Positions 53,592-62,926 are shown, numbered from the stretch's first letter. The stretch is DNA of 64,000 bases from Streptomyces longisporoflavus (GCF_014649775.1 NZ_BMTR01000017.1:62001-126000), one strand, 5' to 3'. The notes: generated by a model not told the origin, from the letters alone. A program made the numbers and translations.

Positions 53592-54959
53592 CTAGGCCTT
53601 GCCGGGGGCCGCGGGTTCCGTCACCTGGTCCTCGGGGGCAGCTGCCTCGGGGGCCAGGCTGTCCATGAAGGACGAGACGGAGAACACCGCACGACCGGGG
53701 CCCGCGGGGCCGTATCCGGGCGGCGAGGAGAGGCCGTTGTCCTCCATCGTCGCGCGGTACGCCTCCAGGAGACGTACGTGGTACTCCAGCGGCGCGCCCT
53801 GCGGGTTGGCCTTGCCCAGCGGAGTCGTCGGCTCCGGGCACCAGGTGGTGAAGCGGGGCGTGATGCCGCGCGACATGAAGTACTGCAGGCCCTCGACGGT
53901 GGAGTCGATGGCCTCGCCGACCGTCTTGAAGCCGAACGGCTCCGCCATCTCCACGCCCGCAACGAAGTTCGGGATGACGTTGCGCGGCCCGAAGACCTCG
54001 GCGGAGTCCAGGATGCGGCGGTGCCACTCCTCGCGGCCGACGTAGCGCTCCTTGCCGGGGCAGTAGCGCTCGAAGAGGTACGGGTCCCACACCTCGTAGT
54101 TGGGGTGGTAGATCCGCACGCCGTAGTCGTGGAAGCGCTGTACGTCAGCCTTGGGCAGCGCCTGCGCGACGACCTTGCCGATCCAGCGGCCGGGGAAGCG
54201 CTCCTCGATGGCCTTCGCGTACTGCCCGTAGAAGTCGGCCTCGTCCTTGCCCTGGATCTGCGAGGTGATGGCGCCGCCGGTGAGGGTGTACGCGGTGGAG
54301 GACTTCGCGGTGTCGTACTTGTCGATGATGGCGAGGGCTTCGAGGACCTCGTCCATCGGCTTCACGCCCGTGTAGGGGCGGCCCGCCGCCTTCTGCTGGC
54401 GCCAGTTGTGGTTGATGTCGCAGTACTGGCACTCCTCCTTGGCGCCGAAGTACTGGCAGACCCGGAAGACCGTCAGGTAGATGAGGTAGCCCCACTGGAT
54501 GGTGGGTGCCACCTCCATGACGGACTTGCCGTTCTCCAGCGTGTGCCGGTAGTAGTCCGGCATCGGGGGCAGGCCGACGTCGGAGATGCGGACGCCGTCC
54601 AGGTAGAGACCGAGGACGCCGTTGTCGTCGGCGGCCACGCGGTAGGGCGACGAGGGGTTCACGCGGACCGAGACGACCGTGCGGCGCAGGTCGTAGGGGC
54701 CGCCGGTGAGGACGATCTCCTCGGGCGGGCGGCGCAGGGCGGCGGCGCCGAGTTCGGGCAGGGTGCTGTGGTCGAAGGAGAAGATGAAGTACGACTTCGG
54801 CTTGACCTCGCCCCCCTCGTTGTCACTGAGGGCGGACTCGTCGAACGCCATACCGCCCCTGAGCAGGTCCTCCTTGATCACCGCTTCTCGCGGCACCTGC
54901 GGGAACCGCTCCATGAGTCCTTCGACGAGCTGGGTACGGCTCTCGCTGCGGCTTGCCAT
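53592..54959 (-). CDS. Radical SAM protein with unusual cysteine spacing
   Basis: A 455-residue protein. The likely 4Fe-4S cysteines are Cys168, Cys177 and Cys180 in VCQYFGAKEECQYCDIN, a CX8CX2C spacing instead of the usual CX3CX2C. A TIM-barrel-like C-terminal half follows (AYTLTGGAITSQIQG contains a GG motif for SAM). The N-terminal 150 residues do not resemble a standard accessory domain. No SPASM or B12 domain is visible. I do not recognise the pathway. It is monocistronic, with only a DUF4190 gene and a TerD-CAP gene nearby. Confidence 0.8.
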   Translation of the reverse strand: MASRSESRTQLVEGLMERFPQVPREAVIKEDLLRGGMAFDESALSDNEGGEVKPKSYFIFSFDHSTLPELGAAALRRPPEEIVLTGGPYDLRRTVVSVRVNPSSPYRVAADDNGVLGLYLDGVRISDVGLPPMPDYYRHTLENGKSVMEVAPTIQWGYLIYLTVFRVCQYFGAKEECQYCDINHNWRQQKAAGRPYTGVKPMDEVLEALAIIDKYDTAKSSTAYTLTGGAITSQIQGKDEADFYGQYAKAIEERFPGRWIGKVVAQALPKADVQRFHDYGVRIYHPNYEVWDPYLFERYCPGKERYVGREEWHRRILDSAEVFGPRNVIPNFVAGVEMAEPFGFKTVGEAIDSTVEGLQYFMSRGITPRFTTWCPEPTTPLGKANPQGAPLEYHVRLLEAYRATMEDNGLSSPPGYGPAGPGRAVFSVSSFMDSLAPEAAAPEDQVTEPAAPGKA

Positions 54960-55126
54960 CTGCCGGGCACCTCGGATCCTGTCGGTGAATTGTGCTTTCC
55001 CGTGGGTCCCACGCTAATACCCGCCGATTTCGGCGCGGATCCGGCTCCGGTCTGAGCGGGCCTCCGTCCCGCCCGGCGCCCCCGTCTGCCGGGAACCTCG
55101 CGGTGCCGCTCTCGCGTTGTCCTTGC

Positions 55127-56479
55127 ATGAACGAGCTGGTTGCCGGGGGGAACGTGCCGCTGCCGGACGGTGCCGTCACCCTCCGGGTGCCGGGGCCCTT
55201 CGACCTGTCCGTGATCGTCACGGGCGACGGCGGAATGGTCGCGGGCGACGCCGATTTCGTCCTGTACAACCAGCCCGCCGCGCCCGGCGCCCGCATCCAG
55301 GGCGACACGGTCACGGTCGACGGACGGCACCTGCGTGCCGGTGCCAGCCGCGTCACCGTGGCCGTCAGCCCGGCCGAGCCGGGCACTCCCCTGGGCCGCC
55401 TGCCCGGCATCGCGCTCCAGGTGCACGGCCCTGGCGGCCGGCCAGTGGCCCGTTTCACACCGCCGCGCCCCGACCGCGAGACGGTGCTGCTGCTCGCGGA
55501 GATCTACCGCAGGGGGACGGGCTGGAAGCTACGGGCACTCGGCCAGGGGTACGCGGACGGGCTCGCGGGGGTGGCGCGGGACTTCGGGGTGGACGTGGCG
55601 GAGGAGGGGGCGGCGGGGGGTGGCGGGGCGACGCCGACCGCGTTCCCGGTGCCGTCCTCTCGTCCCGCGCCCGCCGGGCCGGCCGCGTCTTCCGCGCCGC
55701 CCGCTCCCGGCGGGTTCCTCCCGCTGGTCAATGGCGCTCGCGCCTCCGTTGGCGCGCCTCCGGTCGCCCTCGACGCCCGGCTGACCGCCGCCGCGAGCGC
55801 GCACGCCGCCGGGATGGCGGCGCGGTCCGCGCTCAGCTCGGAACACGCGGACGGCACGTCCCTCTACCAGCGGGTCGTCGCGGGCGGGTACACGTACCTG
55901 GACATCGGCGAGCATCTGGTCTCCGGGCCGCGCACCCCCGCCGACTTCGTGGAGTACTGCCTCTCCGGCGAACAGTCACGGCGTACGGTGCACGGCCGCG
56001 CGTACACGCACGTCGGGGTGGCCCACACCGTCGACGCGCGCTCCGGCGACATCTACTGGACGGCGCTGTGGGCCAGCCCGTTCACCCCGCAGGGGCTCGC
56101 GGAGTGGGCGAACGCCGTGCTCCGCCTCACCAACGCCGAGCGGACCGCCGCCCGGCTCCGCCCCCTCTCCCCCGACCCGCTCCTTACGGTGGCGGCGCAG
56201 AACCACAGCGCGGACATGATCGCCCGCTCCTTCTACGCCCACACCTCGCCCGACGGCGGCGAACCCTGGCACCGTGCCTCCGCGGCGGGCAGCACGCACC
56301 GCTCGATCGGCGAGAACATCGCCTGCGGGCAGCGCACGCCCGCCGAGGTGGTGGACGGCTGGATGAACAGCCCCGGCCACCGGGCCAACATCCTCAAGCC
56401 CTCCTTCACCCACCTCGGCGTCGGCTTCGCGGGCGGCGGCTCCGCGGGTACGTACTGGACGCAGCTGTTCGGAGGGTGA
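55127..56479 (+). CDS. TerD domain fused to two CAP domains
   Basis: A 450-residue protein from ATG 55127. Residues 1-160 are a TerD/tellurium-resistance-type calcium-binding domain: FDLSVIVTGDGG, DADFVLYNQPAAPGARIQGD and YRRGTGWKLRALGQGYADGL. After a Pro/Ala linker come two CAP/SCP domains: about 203-320 (LNGAR-like start, EHADGTSLYQRV, GEHLVSG) and about 325-450 (NAVLRLTNAERTAARLRPLS, YAHTSPDG, SIGENIACG, GHRANILKPSFTHLGVGF). The second has the classical CAP histidine and glutamate motifs; the first is more diverged. No signal peptide is seen, so it may be intracellular or exported otherwise. Confidence 0.87.
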   Translation: MNELVAGGNVPLPDGAVTLRVPGPFDLSVIVTGDGGMVAGDADFVLYNQPAAPGARIQGDTVTVDGRHLRAGASRVTVAVSPAEPGTPLGRLPGIALQVHGPGGRPVARFTPPRPDRETVLLLAEIYRRGTGWKLRALGQGYADGLAGVARDFGVDVAEEGAAGGGGATPTAFPVPSSRPAPAGPAASSAPPAPGGFLPLVNGARASVGAPPVALDARLTAAASAHAAGMAARSALSSEHADGTSLYQRVVAGGYTYLDIGEHLVSGPRTPADFVEYCLSGEQSRRTVHGRAYTHVGVAHTVDARSGDIYWTALWASPFTPQGLAEWANAVLRLTNAERTAARLRPLSPDPLLTVAAQNHSADMIARSFYAHTSPDGGEPWHRASAAGSTHRSIGENIACGQRTPAEVVDGWMNSPGHRANILKPSFTHLGVGFAGGGSAGTYWTQLFGG

Positions 56480-56524
56480 GAGCGGCGGGCGGGGGCCGTG
56501 GCGGGCGTCGGACCAACTCCCCTC

Positions 56525-57535
56525 TCACCCCACCGCCACCGGCACCCCCCTCCGAGCCGACTCATAGCCCGCCGTCACGATCTTCAGTGTCCGCAGTCCG
56601 CCCTCGCCGTCGGCCACGTCCATTCCGCCCTCGGCCGGTCCGTACAGGAACGCCCGTAGCATCAGCTCGTCCAGGTCGGCGCCGAAGGGCAGTTCGAGGC
56701 CTTGCCCGCGGCGTTCGCTGAAGCCGTGGACCGCCTGGTCGAAGGCGTCCATTTCCAGCGTTGCCCGCTCGCCGACCACGGTGAGTTCGAGACCGCCCCA
56801 GGAGTGGTGCGATCGGGGGTGCGACCAGCTGCAGTCGATCGTGGCCACCGAGCCGTTGTCGTAGGTCACGGTGACGAGCCCGCTGGTCTCGGCGTCGACC
56901 TCGCCCGCGTACATGCGGTTGTTCGTCTGGGCGTACACGTCGACGGCGCGGGCCTCGCCGAAGAGGTCGTCCAGGAGGTCGGCGATGTGGACCGTGTGGT
57001 CCATCAGGGCACCGCCGCCCGCGAGTTCGGGGTCGGCGAACCAGCGCCGGACGGACGGCATGGAGCCGTTGTTCGCGCCGGACACCGTCAGGACCCGGCC
57101 CGCGTCGCCGGAAGAGACAGCCGCCTTGACGGCCGCGTACGCGGGGCTGAAGCGCACCGGGAAGGCGACCGCGAGCCGCACGCCGGCCTCCCGGCACGCC
57201 GCGAGCATCGCCTCCCCGTCCTCGACCGTCGTGGCCAGCGGCTTCTCGCACAGGACATCGACCCCGCGGGACGCGGCGAGCTCCACCAGCGGACGGTGCC
57301 GCGCATTCTCGGAGCAGACGATCACCGCGTCCGGGCCCCATGCGAAGGCCTCCTCGTACGTCGCCGCGTACGCGACCCCCCTCTCCTCGGCGAACGCACG
57401 CCCCCGCACCTCGCCGGGCGCGGCCGACGCGGTGTCCGGGTCGCTGCCGATCACCTCGACACCGGGCATGCGGGACAGGAGCCGCAGATATCCGGCCGCG
57501 TGGACATGGGCGAACGACAGCACGGCGACCTTCAT
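56525..57535 (-). CDS. Gfo/Idh/MocA-family oxidoreductase 2
   Basis: A 336-residue NAD(P)-dependent oxidoreductase. The N-terminal VAVLSFAHVHAAGYLRLLSR replaces the usual GxGxxG with a histidine-containing start typical of one Gfo subgroup, and DVLCEKPLATTVEDGEAML is the conserved E-K-P motif with the catalytic lysine. The C-terminal half is the substrate domain (GGALMDHTVHIADLLDDLFG). Its ATG overlaps the stop of the preceding Gfo gene (ATGA), so they are co-translated. Probable substrate: a sugar or cyclitol taken up by the ABC transporter of the same operon. Confidence 0.9.
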   Translation of the reverse strand: MKVAVLSFAHVHAAGYLRLLSRMPGVEVIGSDPDTASAAPGEVRGRAFAEERGVAYAATYEEAFAWGPDAVIVCSENARHRPLVELAASRGVDVLCEKPLATTVEDGEAMLAACREAGVRLAVAFPVRFSPAYAAVKAAVSSGDAGRVLTVSGANNGSMPSVRRWFADPELAGGGALMDHTVHIADLLDDLFGEARAVDVYAQTNNRMYAGEVDAETSGLVTVTYDNGSVATIDCSWSHPRSHHSWGGLELTVVGERATLEMDAFDQAVHGFSERRGQGLELPFGADLDELMLRAFLYGPAEGGMDVADGEGGLRTLKIVTAGYESARRGVPVAVG

Positions 57536-58584
57536 CGCGTGACCTCCTTGATGTCCGACGCGATACCCGTCTTGATGTCCGACGCGATACCCGTGCGGAG
57601 CTCGACCGCCCGGCCCGTACGACTCGACTCCACCGCCGCCTCGGCGATCCGCACCGCTTCGATCCCGTCCCTCGCGCTCACCCGCGGTTCGCCGCCGCCC
57701 TCCTGCCACGAGGCCGCGAACTCGCGCAGTTCGGAGAGGTAGGGGCTTTCCGTCATCGGGCTCGAAGGGATGCCCTCGTTGGCCGCGCGCACCCCCTGCG
57801 CGGTGATGCGGTAGCCGGGCACGGACGTGGAGTCGTGCCGAAGGAGGCCGTGGCTGCCCGCGATCCGGAACGTCGTACGGAACTGCTGGTCCGGCAGGCC
57901 CCAGAGACCGGTGATGTGGCTGATGACGCCGGAGGCGTGGGTGAGGACGGCGGTGGCCGATACCACCTCGGCCTGCGTACCGCCCGTGGCGTGCTCGACG
58001 CCCCGCGTCTGCGCGTGCACGCGGACCACGTCGCCCGCGATCCAGCGGGCGATGTCGATGTCGTGCACCATCAGGTCCATGATCACGCCGCCGGACTGTG
58101 CGGGATCGGCGAACCACGGGGCCCACTGCGGGCGCGCCCCGCCCCGCGTGAACCGCAGTACGGCGAGGTCTCCGAGATCGCCGCTCCCGACCGCCCGGCG
58201 CATGGCCGCGTACGCCGGGAAGTACCGCACGACGTGCGCCGGGTGCAGCCGGACACCCGCCGCCTCGGCGGCCGCCGCGATCTCCTCGGCGTCCGAGGCG
58301 TTGAGCGCGAGCGGCTTCTCGCAGATGACGTGCCGGCCCGCGGCGACGGCCGCGAGGGCGAGCTCCTTGTGGGTGGGCGTCGGGGTGCAGATGTCGACGG
58401 CCGTGCAGTCGGCGAGCAGTTCACCGAGGCTCGCCGCCGCGACGACGTCGTGCCCCGCGTACTCGGCGGCGAGCTTCTCCGCCGAGCCGTCGACGGTGTA
58501 CACGCCGACGCGCGCACCCAGCTCCAGCCAGCCGGGGAGATGGGCGCGGGCGATACCGCCCGCGCCGATCAAAGCTATTCGCAT
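57532..58584 (-). CDS. Gfo/Idh/MocA-family oxidoreductase 1
   Basis: A 350-residue oxidoreductase. RIALIGAGGIARAHLPGWLE is the NAD-binding GxGxxA motif, HVICEKPLALNASDAEEIAA holds the catalytic lysine, and GGVIMDLMVHDIDIARWIAG is the dimer/substrate core. Members oxidise sugars, inositols or their derivatives, or transform glycosides. The C-terminus carries a recent eight-residue duplication. It starts 60-odd bases after the second permease gene and belongs to the same operon. Confidence 0.9.
   Translation of the reverse strand: MRIALIGAGGIARAHLPGWLELGARVGVYTVDGSAEKLAAEYAGHDVVAAASLGELLADCTAVDICTPTPTHKELALAAVAAGRHVICEKPLALNASDAEEIAAAAEAAGVRLHPAHVVRYFPAYAAMRRAVGSGDLGDLAVLRFTRGGARPQWAPWFADPAQSGGVIMDLMVHDIDIARWIAGDVVRVHAQTRGVEHATGGTQAEVVSATAVLTHASGVISHITGLWGLPDQQFRTTFRIAGSHGLLRHDSTSVPGYRITAQGVRAANEGIPSSPMTESPYLSELREFAASWQEGGGEPRVSARDGIEAVRIAEAAVESSRTGRAVELRTGIASDIKTGIASDIKEVTR
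57547..57594. repeat. 24-base tandem duplication at a gene end
   Basis: Two identical 24-base units (57547-57570 and 57571-57594) lie in the last codons of the Gfo-type gene that ends at 57532. They duplicate eight residues (TGIASDIK twice). The unit lies immediately upstream of the ribosome site of the next gene. Confidence 0.95.
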
Positions 58585-58647
58585 GAGCAGGGCTACCTTT
58601 CGTGGTTCCGGGCGGGGTGAGGGGGGGGCGGGCAGGTCGTGCGGGGG

Positions 58648-59502
58648 TCAGCTCTTGGAGCCGGAGAGTGCGACGCTCTGCACGAAGTGCCGTTGCAGAA
58701 AGACGTAGACGACGAGCATCGGCAGGCTGGCGATGAGCGAACCGGCCATCATCACGGGGAAGTTGGTCTCGAACTGCCCCTCCAGGGAGGTCAGTCCGGC
58801 GCTGATGGGCATCTTCTCCGGGTCGGTGTTCACGATCAGCGGCCACAGGAGGTCGTTCCACGACCACATCGCGGTGATGACGGCGAGCGCGGCGAGCGCG
58901 GGCCGCACCAGCGGCAGCATGATCGACCAGAAGATGCGGAACGGGCCCGCCCCGTCGATGCGCGCGGCCTCCTCCAGTTCCTTGGGGAGCGTGAGGAAGA
59001 ACTGCCGCAGCATGAAGGTGCCGAACGCGCTGAACATGCCCGGAAGGAACAGCGCGGGCGCCGAGTTGAGCAGCCCGAGCCGCTGGATGATGTCGTACTG
59101 CGGAAGGACGAGCAGCGAGCTCGGCACCATGAGCACGGACAGGAAGAGCGCGAACAGGACGTTGCGGCCCCGAAACCGCATGCGCGCGAAGGCGTAGGCG
59201 GCCAGCGAGCAGAACACCAGCTGCCCGACCGTGCGCCCCACCGTGTTGAAGACGCTGTTGAAGAGCATCTCCTTGAACGGCAGCGCGGTGAAGACTTCTT
59301 CGAAGCTCGACCAGTTCCAGGTGTCGGGCAGGAAGGTGGGCGGCACCTTGGCCGTCTCGGCGAGGGACTTGGCCGCGGTGAGCAGCTGCCACAGGAAGGG
59401 GAAGACCATCACGAGGGCGCCCAGCGAGAGCACCGCGTGGGTGGCGACCGAGCCGGCGTTGAACCGTCGGCGGCTCGCCGGCCGTACGGAGGACTCAGGC
59501 AT
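58648..59502 (-). CDS. Carbohydrate ABC transporter permease, MalG type
   Basis: A 284-residue inner-membrane permease with six helices. The EAA loop that contacts the ATPase is EEAARIDGAGPFRIFWSIML, followed by PLVRPALAALAVITAMWSWN. MalG-type (CUT1) permeases pair with a MalF-type partner. The ATG at 59502 overlaps the end of that partner gene by 8 bases. No ATPase gene is in the operon; in Streptomyces a shared MsiK-type ATPase usually serves such transporters. Confidence 0.93.
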   Translation of the reverse strand: MPESSVRPASRRRFNAGSVATHAVLSLGALVMVFPFLWQLLTAAKSLAETAKVPPTFLPDTWNWSSFEEVFTALPFKEMLFNSVFNTVGRTVGQLVFCSLAAYAFARMRFRGRNVLFALFLSVLMVPSSLLVLPQYDIIQRLGLLNSAPALFLPGMFSAFGTFMLRQFFLTLPKELEEAARIDGAGPFRIFWSIMLPLVRPALAALAVITAMWSWNDLLWPLIVNTDPEKMPISAGLTSLEGQFETNFPVMMAGSLIASLPMLVVYVFLQRHFVQSVALSGSKS

Positions 59503-60442
59503 AGTGCACCCACCTCTTCTGCAGCCTGAACTGCACGAGCGTCAGCGCCGCGATGATCAGCATGAGCAGGAAGGCGAGGGCTGCGGCGGGGCCCTGGGCG
59601 TTCTCGACGAAGGCCCATTTGTAGAAGAGGCTCACCACGGACTGGGTGTCGCCGATCGCCGGGTTCTTCTCGGCCATCATGATGTAGATCAGGTCGAAGG
59701 TCTGCAGTGAGTTGATCATGCAGATGACGGACGCGAAGAAGATCGTGGGACTGAGCAGCGGCAGCGTGATCGTGAAGAAGCGGCGCAGCGGGCCCGCGCC
59801 GTCCAGTTCGGCGGCCTCGTAGTAGTCCCGCGGGATTCCCTTGATGCCCGCCATGAAGATGACCAAGTAGTAGCCGGTGGTCGACCAGACCATGACGGTG
59901 CCGATCGCGTACACGGCGGTCGAGGGGTCGGAGACCCAGTAGCGGCGGTCCGCGCCGAACCACTCGAAGACTTCGTTGATCAGTCCGTAGTCGCCGTTGT
60001 AGAGCCAGTTCCAGACGAGGCCGACGGCGACGGGGAGCGTCACGAACGGGACGAAGTAGAGGGCGCGGTAGACCGCCACGCCGCGCAGTCCGCGCCGGTT
60101 GAGCAGCGCCGCGACGCCGATCGCGATCGGCAGGGCGAGCAGCCCGATGACGCAGTAGATGAGCGTGTTGCCCAGTGCCTGCCAGACGGTGACGTCCTTG
60201 AGGACACGCACGTAGTTGTCCGTGCCGATCCAGGTGTTGCCGCCGAATGCCCCGAACTCGGTGAAGCTGTAGAAGAAGGTCTGGAGCAGCGGCCAGAAGT
60301 AGAAGACGGCGAAGCCGATGCCGAGCGGCGCGACGAAGAGGTAGGCGGCGCGCTGGTCACGGGACCCGGGCGCAGGGGCGCCGGCCGCCGGTTTGCGGCG
60401 TCCTGCCGCCTTCGCGGCCGCCGTGGAGGGAAAGACGCTCAT
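59495..60442 (-). CDS. Carbohydrate ABC transporter permease, MalF type
   Basis: A 315-residue permease from ATG 60442. A charged N-terminal tail (residues 1-30) is followed by six helices, and the EAA loop is YYEAAELDGAGPLRRFFTIT with LPLLSPTIFFASVICMINSL after it. It works with the MalG-type protein and the lipoprotein encoded just upstream. Its start overlaps the stop of the binding-protein gene by one base. Confidence 0.93.
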   Translation of the reverse strand: MSVFPSTAAAKAAGRRKPAAGAPAPGSRDQRAAYLFVAPLGIGFAVFYFWPLLQTFFYSFTEFGAFGGNTWIGTDNYVRVLKDVTVWQALGNTLIYCVIGLLALPIAIGVAALLNRRGLRGVAVYRALYFVPFVTLPVAVGLVWNWLYNGDYGLINEVFEWFGADRRYWVSDPSTAVYAIGTVMVWSTTGYYLVIFMAGIKGIPRDYYEAAELDGAGPLRRFFTITLPLLSPTIFFASVICMINSLQTFDLIYIMMAEKNPAIGDTQSVVSLFYKWAFVENAQGPAAALAFLLMLIIAALTLVQFRLQKRWVHYA

Positions 60443-61698
60443 CACGCGCGCTCCTCCTTCAGGGCCCGGTCCATCTGTTCGCCCAGCGTGCGGGCGGCAC
60501 TCTCGATGCCGCCCTTGCCGCTGAACGCGGCGCCGAGGAGGGGGTACTGGAGGTTCTCCCAGACCGCGGTGTTCTTCGAGCTGGGGTATGGCACGGCGTA
60601 CTCCAGCATGTCGACGAAGTGCTTCAGCTCGAACTCGGGCATCGACTTGAACCAGGCGTCCTGCGTCCCCTCGTACGAGGAGAGGGTGGCGCCCGCCGCC
60701 GCCTGGATCTCGGCGGCCTCGCGGCCCGCCATGAAGTGGACGAACTTCCAGGCCGCCTCCTTCTTGCGGCTCTTGGCGGAGATGACGTTGGCGAGGCCGT
60801 GGATGACCGTGGCGCGCTCGCGGCCCCCGGGCAGGACGGCGACGCCGCCGTGGTCCTTGAGGGCGGGGACGGCGTACATCTGGCCGGCCATCGCGGAGAG
60901 GTCGTAGTACATGGCGGTCTTCTCCGACCAGTAGCGGTTGCGGCCCTTGGACTCGACCATCGCGCTCTGCGGCGGCGACCAGCCGCGGTCGATCATGTCG
61001 GTCCAGTAGCGCAGGCCCTCGATGGAGCGCTCGTCGCCGAAGCCGGACTTCCCGTCCCTGAGGACGTAGCCGCCGGCTCCGAAGATGGCCGGGTAGAGCT
61101 GGCCCTGGCGGTCCATCTCGGCGGCCATGCCGTGCACGCGCTGACGGGGGTTCGTGAGTTCGGCGGCGGCGTCGCGTACGTCGTCCCAGGTCCATGTCGC
61201 GTCCGGGTACTTGATGCCCGCCTTGTCGAAGAGCGCCTTGTTGTACCAGAGGCCGATGGTGTCGAAGTCCTTGGGGATGCCGTACTGCGTGCCCTGGTAG
61301 GCGTAGATCTGCACCAGTGCTTCGGGGTGGCGGTCCACGGGGGTCGCGTCGCTCTTGATGTGTCCGCTCAGGGGTTCCAGGACGCCGCCGGCCGCGTACA
61401 GCTGGAGATTGACCGCGTTCATCCAGAACACGTCGGGGGCGGTGCCGCCGCGCATGGAGGTCTTGAGGGTGGTCCAGTAGCTCGACCAGGGGGTGAGCTC
61501 CATGCGCACGGATATGCCGGGGTTCTCCTTCTCGAAGGCGTCGATCACCTTCTGCAGGCCCGGCACCTGGGCCACGTCCCACACCCCGTACGAGAGGGTG
61601 GTCCGCCCACCGCTCTGCTCGCCGTCGTCGCTCTGGCCGGAGCAGGCGGCGAGCAGGGGCGCCGCCATCGCTCCGTACAGCAGAGTTCTCCTGCGCAT
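60442..61698 (-). CDS. Sugar-binding lipoprotein of an ABC transporter
   Basis: A 418-residue extracellular solute-binding protein. The lipoprotein signal is MRRRTLLYGAMAAPLLAACS with lipobox LAAC, Cys19 being the lipid anchor. The mature part is CUT1 type (family 1): VPGLQKVIDAFEKENPGISV, then GGTAPDVFWMNAVNLQLYAA. It captures an oligosaccharide or sugar outside the membrane. It is the first gene of the ABC part of the operon, starting 26 bases after the ROK gene. Confidence 0.93.
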   Translation of the reverse strand: MRRRTLLYGAMAAPLLAACSGQSDDGEQSGGRTTLSYGVWDVAQVPGLQKVIDAFEKENPGISVRMELTPWSSYWTTLKTSMRGGTAPDVFWMNAVNLQLYAAGGVLEPLSGHIKSDATPVDRHPEALVQIYAYQGTQYGIPKDFDTIGLWYNKALFDKAGIKYPDATWTWDDVRDAAAELTNPRQRVHGMAAEMDRQGQLYPAIFGAGGYVLRDGKSGFGDERSIEGLRYWTDMIDRGWSPPQSAMVESKGRNRYWSEKTAMYYDLSAMAGQMYAVPALKDHGGVAVLPGGRERATVIHGLANVISAKSRKKEAAWKFVHFMAGREAAEIQAAAGATLSSYEGTQDAWFKSMPEFELKHFVDMLEYAVPYPSSKNTAVWENLQYPLLGAAFSGKGGIESAARTLGEQMDRALKEERA

Positions 61699-61723
61699 GG
61701 GCCGCCTCCGCTTCCGGGTTCTG

Positions 61724-62893
61724 CTACGGGTGTCCTGGAGCTGTCCTGAAGCTCTCCTGGAGCGCCGAATCCGTCAGGAGATCGGATTCGACCTGGTCGA
61801 GTGCCTTGCGTACGGCGCCGATCGCGACGCCTTTCCCGCCGAGCGTGCTCAGCGCGATACGGGGGACGTGCAGGGTCAGCGGGCGCAGCCTGTCCTCGAT
61901 CAGCGGCACGAGATGGCCGCCCAGCGGGGTCGCGCCGCCGGTGAGCACCACGAGCTCCGGGTCGACGGCGAGGGCGAGGGCGGCGATGCCCGGTGAGATG
62001 CGGTCGGCGAAGTCGGCGACGGCGGCGAGTGCGCGCGGGTCCGCGTCGTCCGCGGCGCGGGCGAGGGCGGCCACCTCGGACTCGCCGGGGTCGCGTGCGC
62101 CCTGCCAGCGAAGCGCTTCGTGCGCGGTGTCCATGCCGAGCAGCGGGAGCAGGCCCAGCTCGCCCGCGCCGCCGCGCCGCCCCCGGTGCAGCCGGCCGCC
62201 GATGGTGAGGCTGCACGCCACGCGGTGTCCCGTCAGGACGCAGACGACGTCTCCGGCGAGGGTGGCCGCGCCCTGCCAGCGCTCGGCGAGCACGGCGAGG
62301 TTGACGTCGTTCTCGACGAGGGTGTGGCCCGGCCCCTCGTCGGCGAGCAGCCGCGCGAGGTCGACGCCGGACCATTCGGGGATGACGTGGGAGGTGATGG
62401 TGCCGCCCGCGTCGACGACTCCGGGGACGCCTACGCAGCGGGCGAGGATGTCGTCGCGCCGTACGGCGTGGGCGGCCAGGAAGGTCGCGAGTCCCGCGCG
62501 CAGGAGGTCGAGCCGCTCGGCTCCGCCGAGGTCCGGGTCGATGTCCTCGCGGTGCGCGGCGAGCACGGTGCCGCCGAGATCGGCGAGGAGCAGCACCATC
62601 TTGTGCAGGCCGATGTCGGCGCCGACGACGCGGCCCGCCTCGACGCGGAACCGAAATCGCCGGGCGGGGCGGCCGGGGGCGCGCTCGCCCTCGTCGCGCT
62701 CGGCCTCGCCCGCCCAGCCGTGCGCGGTCAGTTCCTCCAGGGCGGATTCGACGGTGGGCCGGGAGAGTCCGGTGCCCGCGGCGAGCTCGGCGAGGGTCTG
62801 CGGGCTGCGGCGGTGCAGGGCGCGCAGCACGACGGTGGTGTTCAGGCGGCGCAGCGAGGCGAGGTCGTGCCCCCGTGTTCCGTTCCGCAACAC
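61724..62893 (-). CDS. ROK-family transcriptional regulator
   Basis: A 389-residue protein with an N-terminal winged helix-turn-helix (ALHRRSPQTLAELAAGTGLS, RPTVESALEELTAHG) and a ROK (sugar-kinase-like) domain, GADIGLHKMVLLLADLGG and VGVPGVVDAGGTITSHVIP. The zinc-site CxCGxxGC motif of many ROK repressors is not evident. It heads the operon, so it probably represses its own unit and is relieved by a transported sugar. A 7-bp inverted repeat lies at 62927-62944 in the upstream gap. Confidence 0.9.
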   Translation of the reverse strand: MLRNGTRGHDLASLRRLNTTVVLRALHRRSPQTLAELAAGTGLSRPTVESALEELTAHGWAGEAERDEGERAPGRPARRFRFRVEAGRVVGADIGLHKMVLLLADLGGTVLAAHREDIDPDLGGAERLDLLRAGLATFLAAHAVRRDDILARCVGVPGVVDAGGTITSHVIPEWSGVDLARLLADEGPGHTLVENDVNLAVLAERWQGAATLAGDVVCVLTGHRVACSLTIGGRLHRGRRGGAGELGLLPLLGMDTAHEALRWQGARDPGESEVAALARAADDADPRALAAVADFADRISPGIAALALAVDPELVVLTGGATPLGGHLVPLIEDRLRPLTLHVPRIALSTLGGKGVAIGAVRKALDQVESDLLTDSALQESFRTAPGHP

Positions 62894-62926
62894 TCTTTCA
62901 CCCCATGTCGAGGTCAGGGCAGCTCT

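Noticed and set aside
58639..59529. Plus-strand frame opposite the MalG-type permease gene
   Set aside because: Antisense shadow; the permease on the minus strand has clear helices and an EAA loop.
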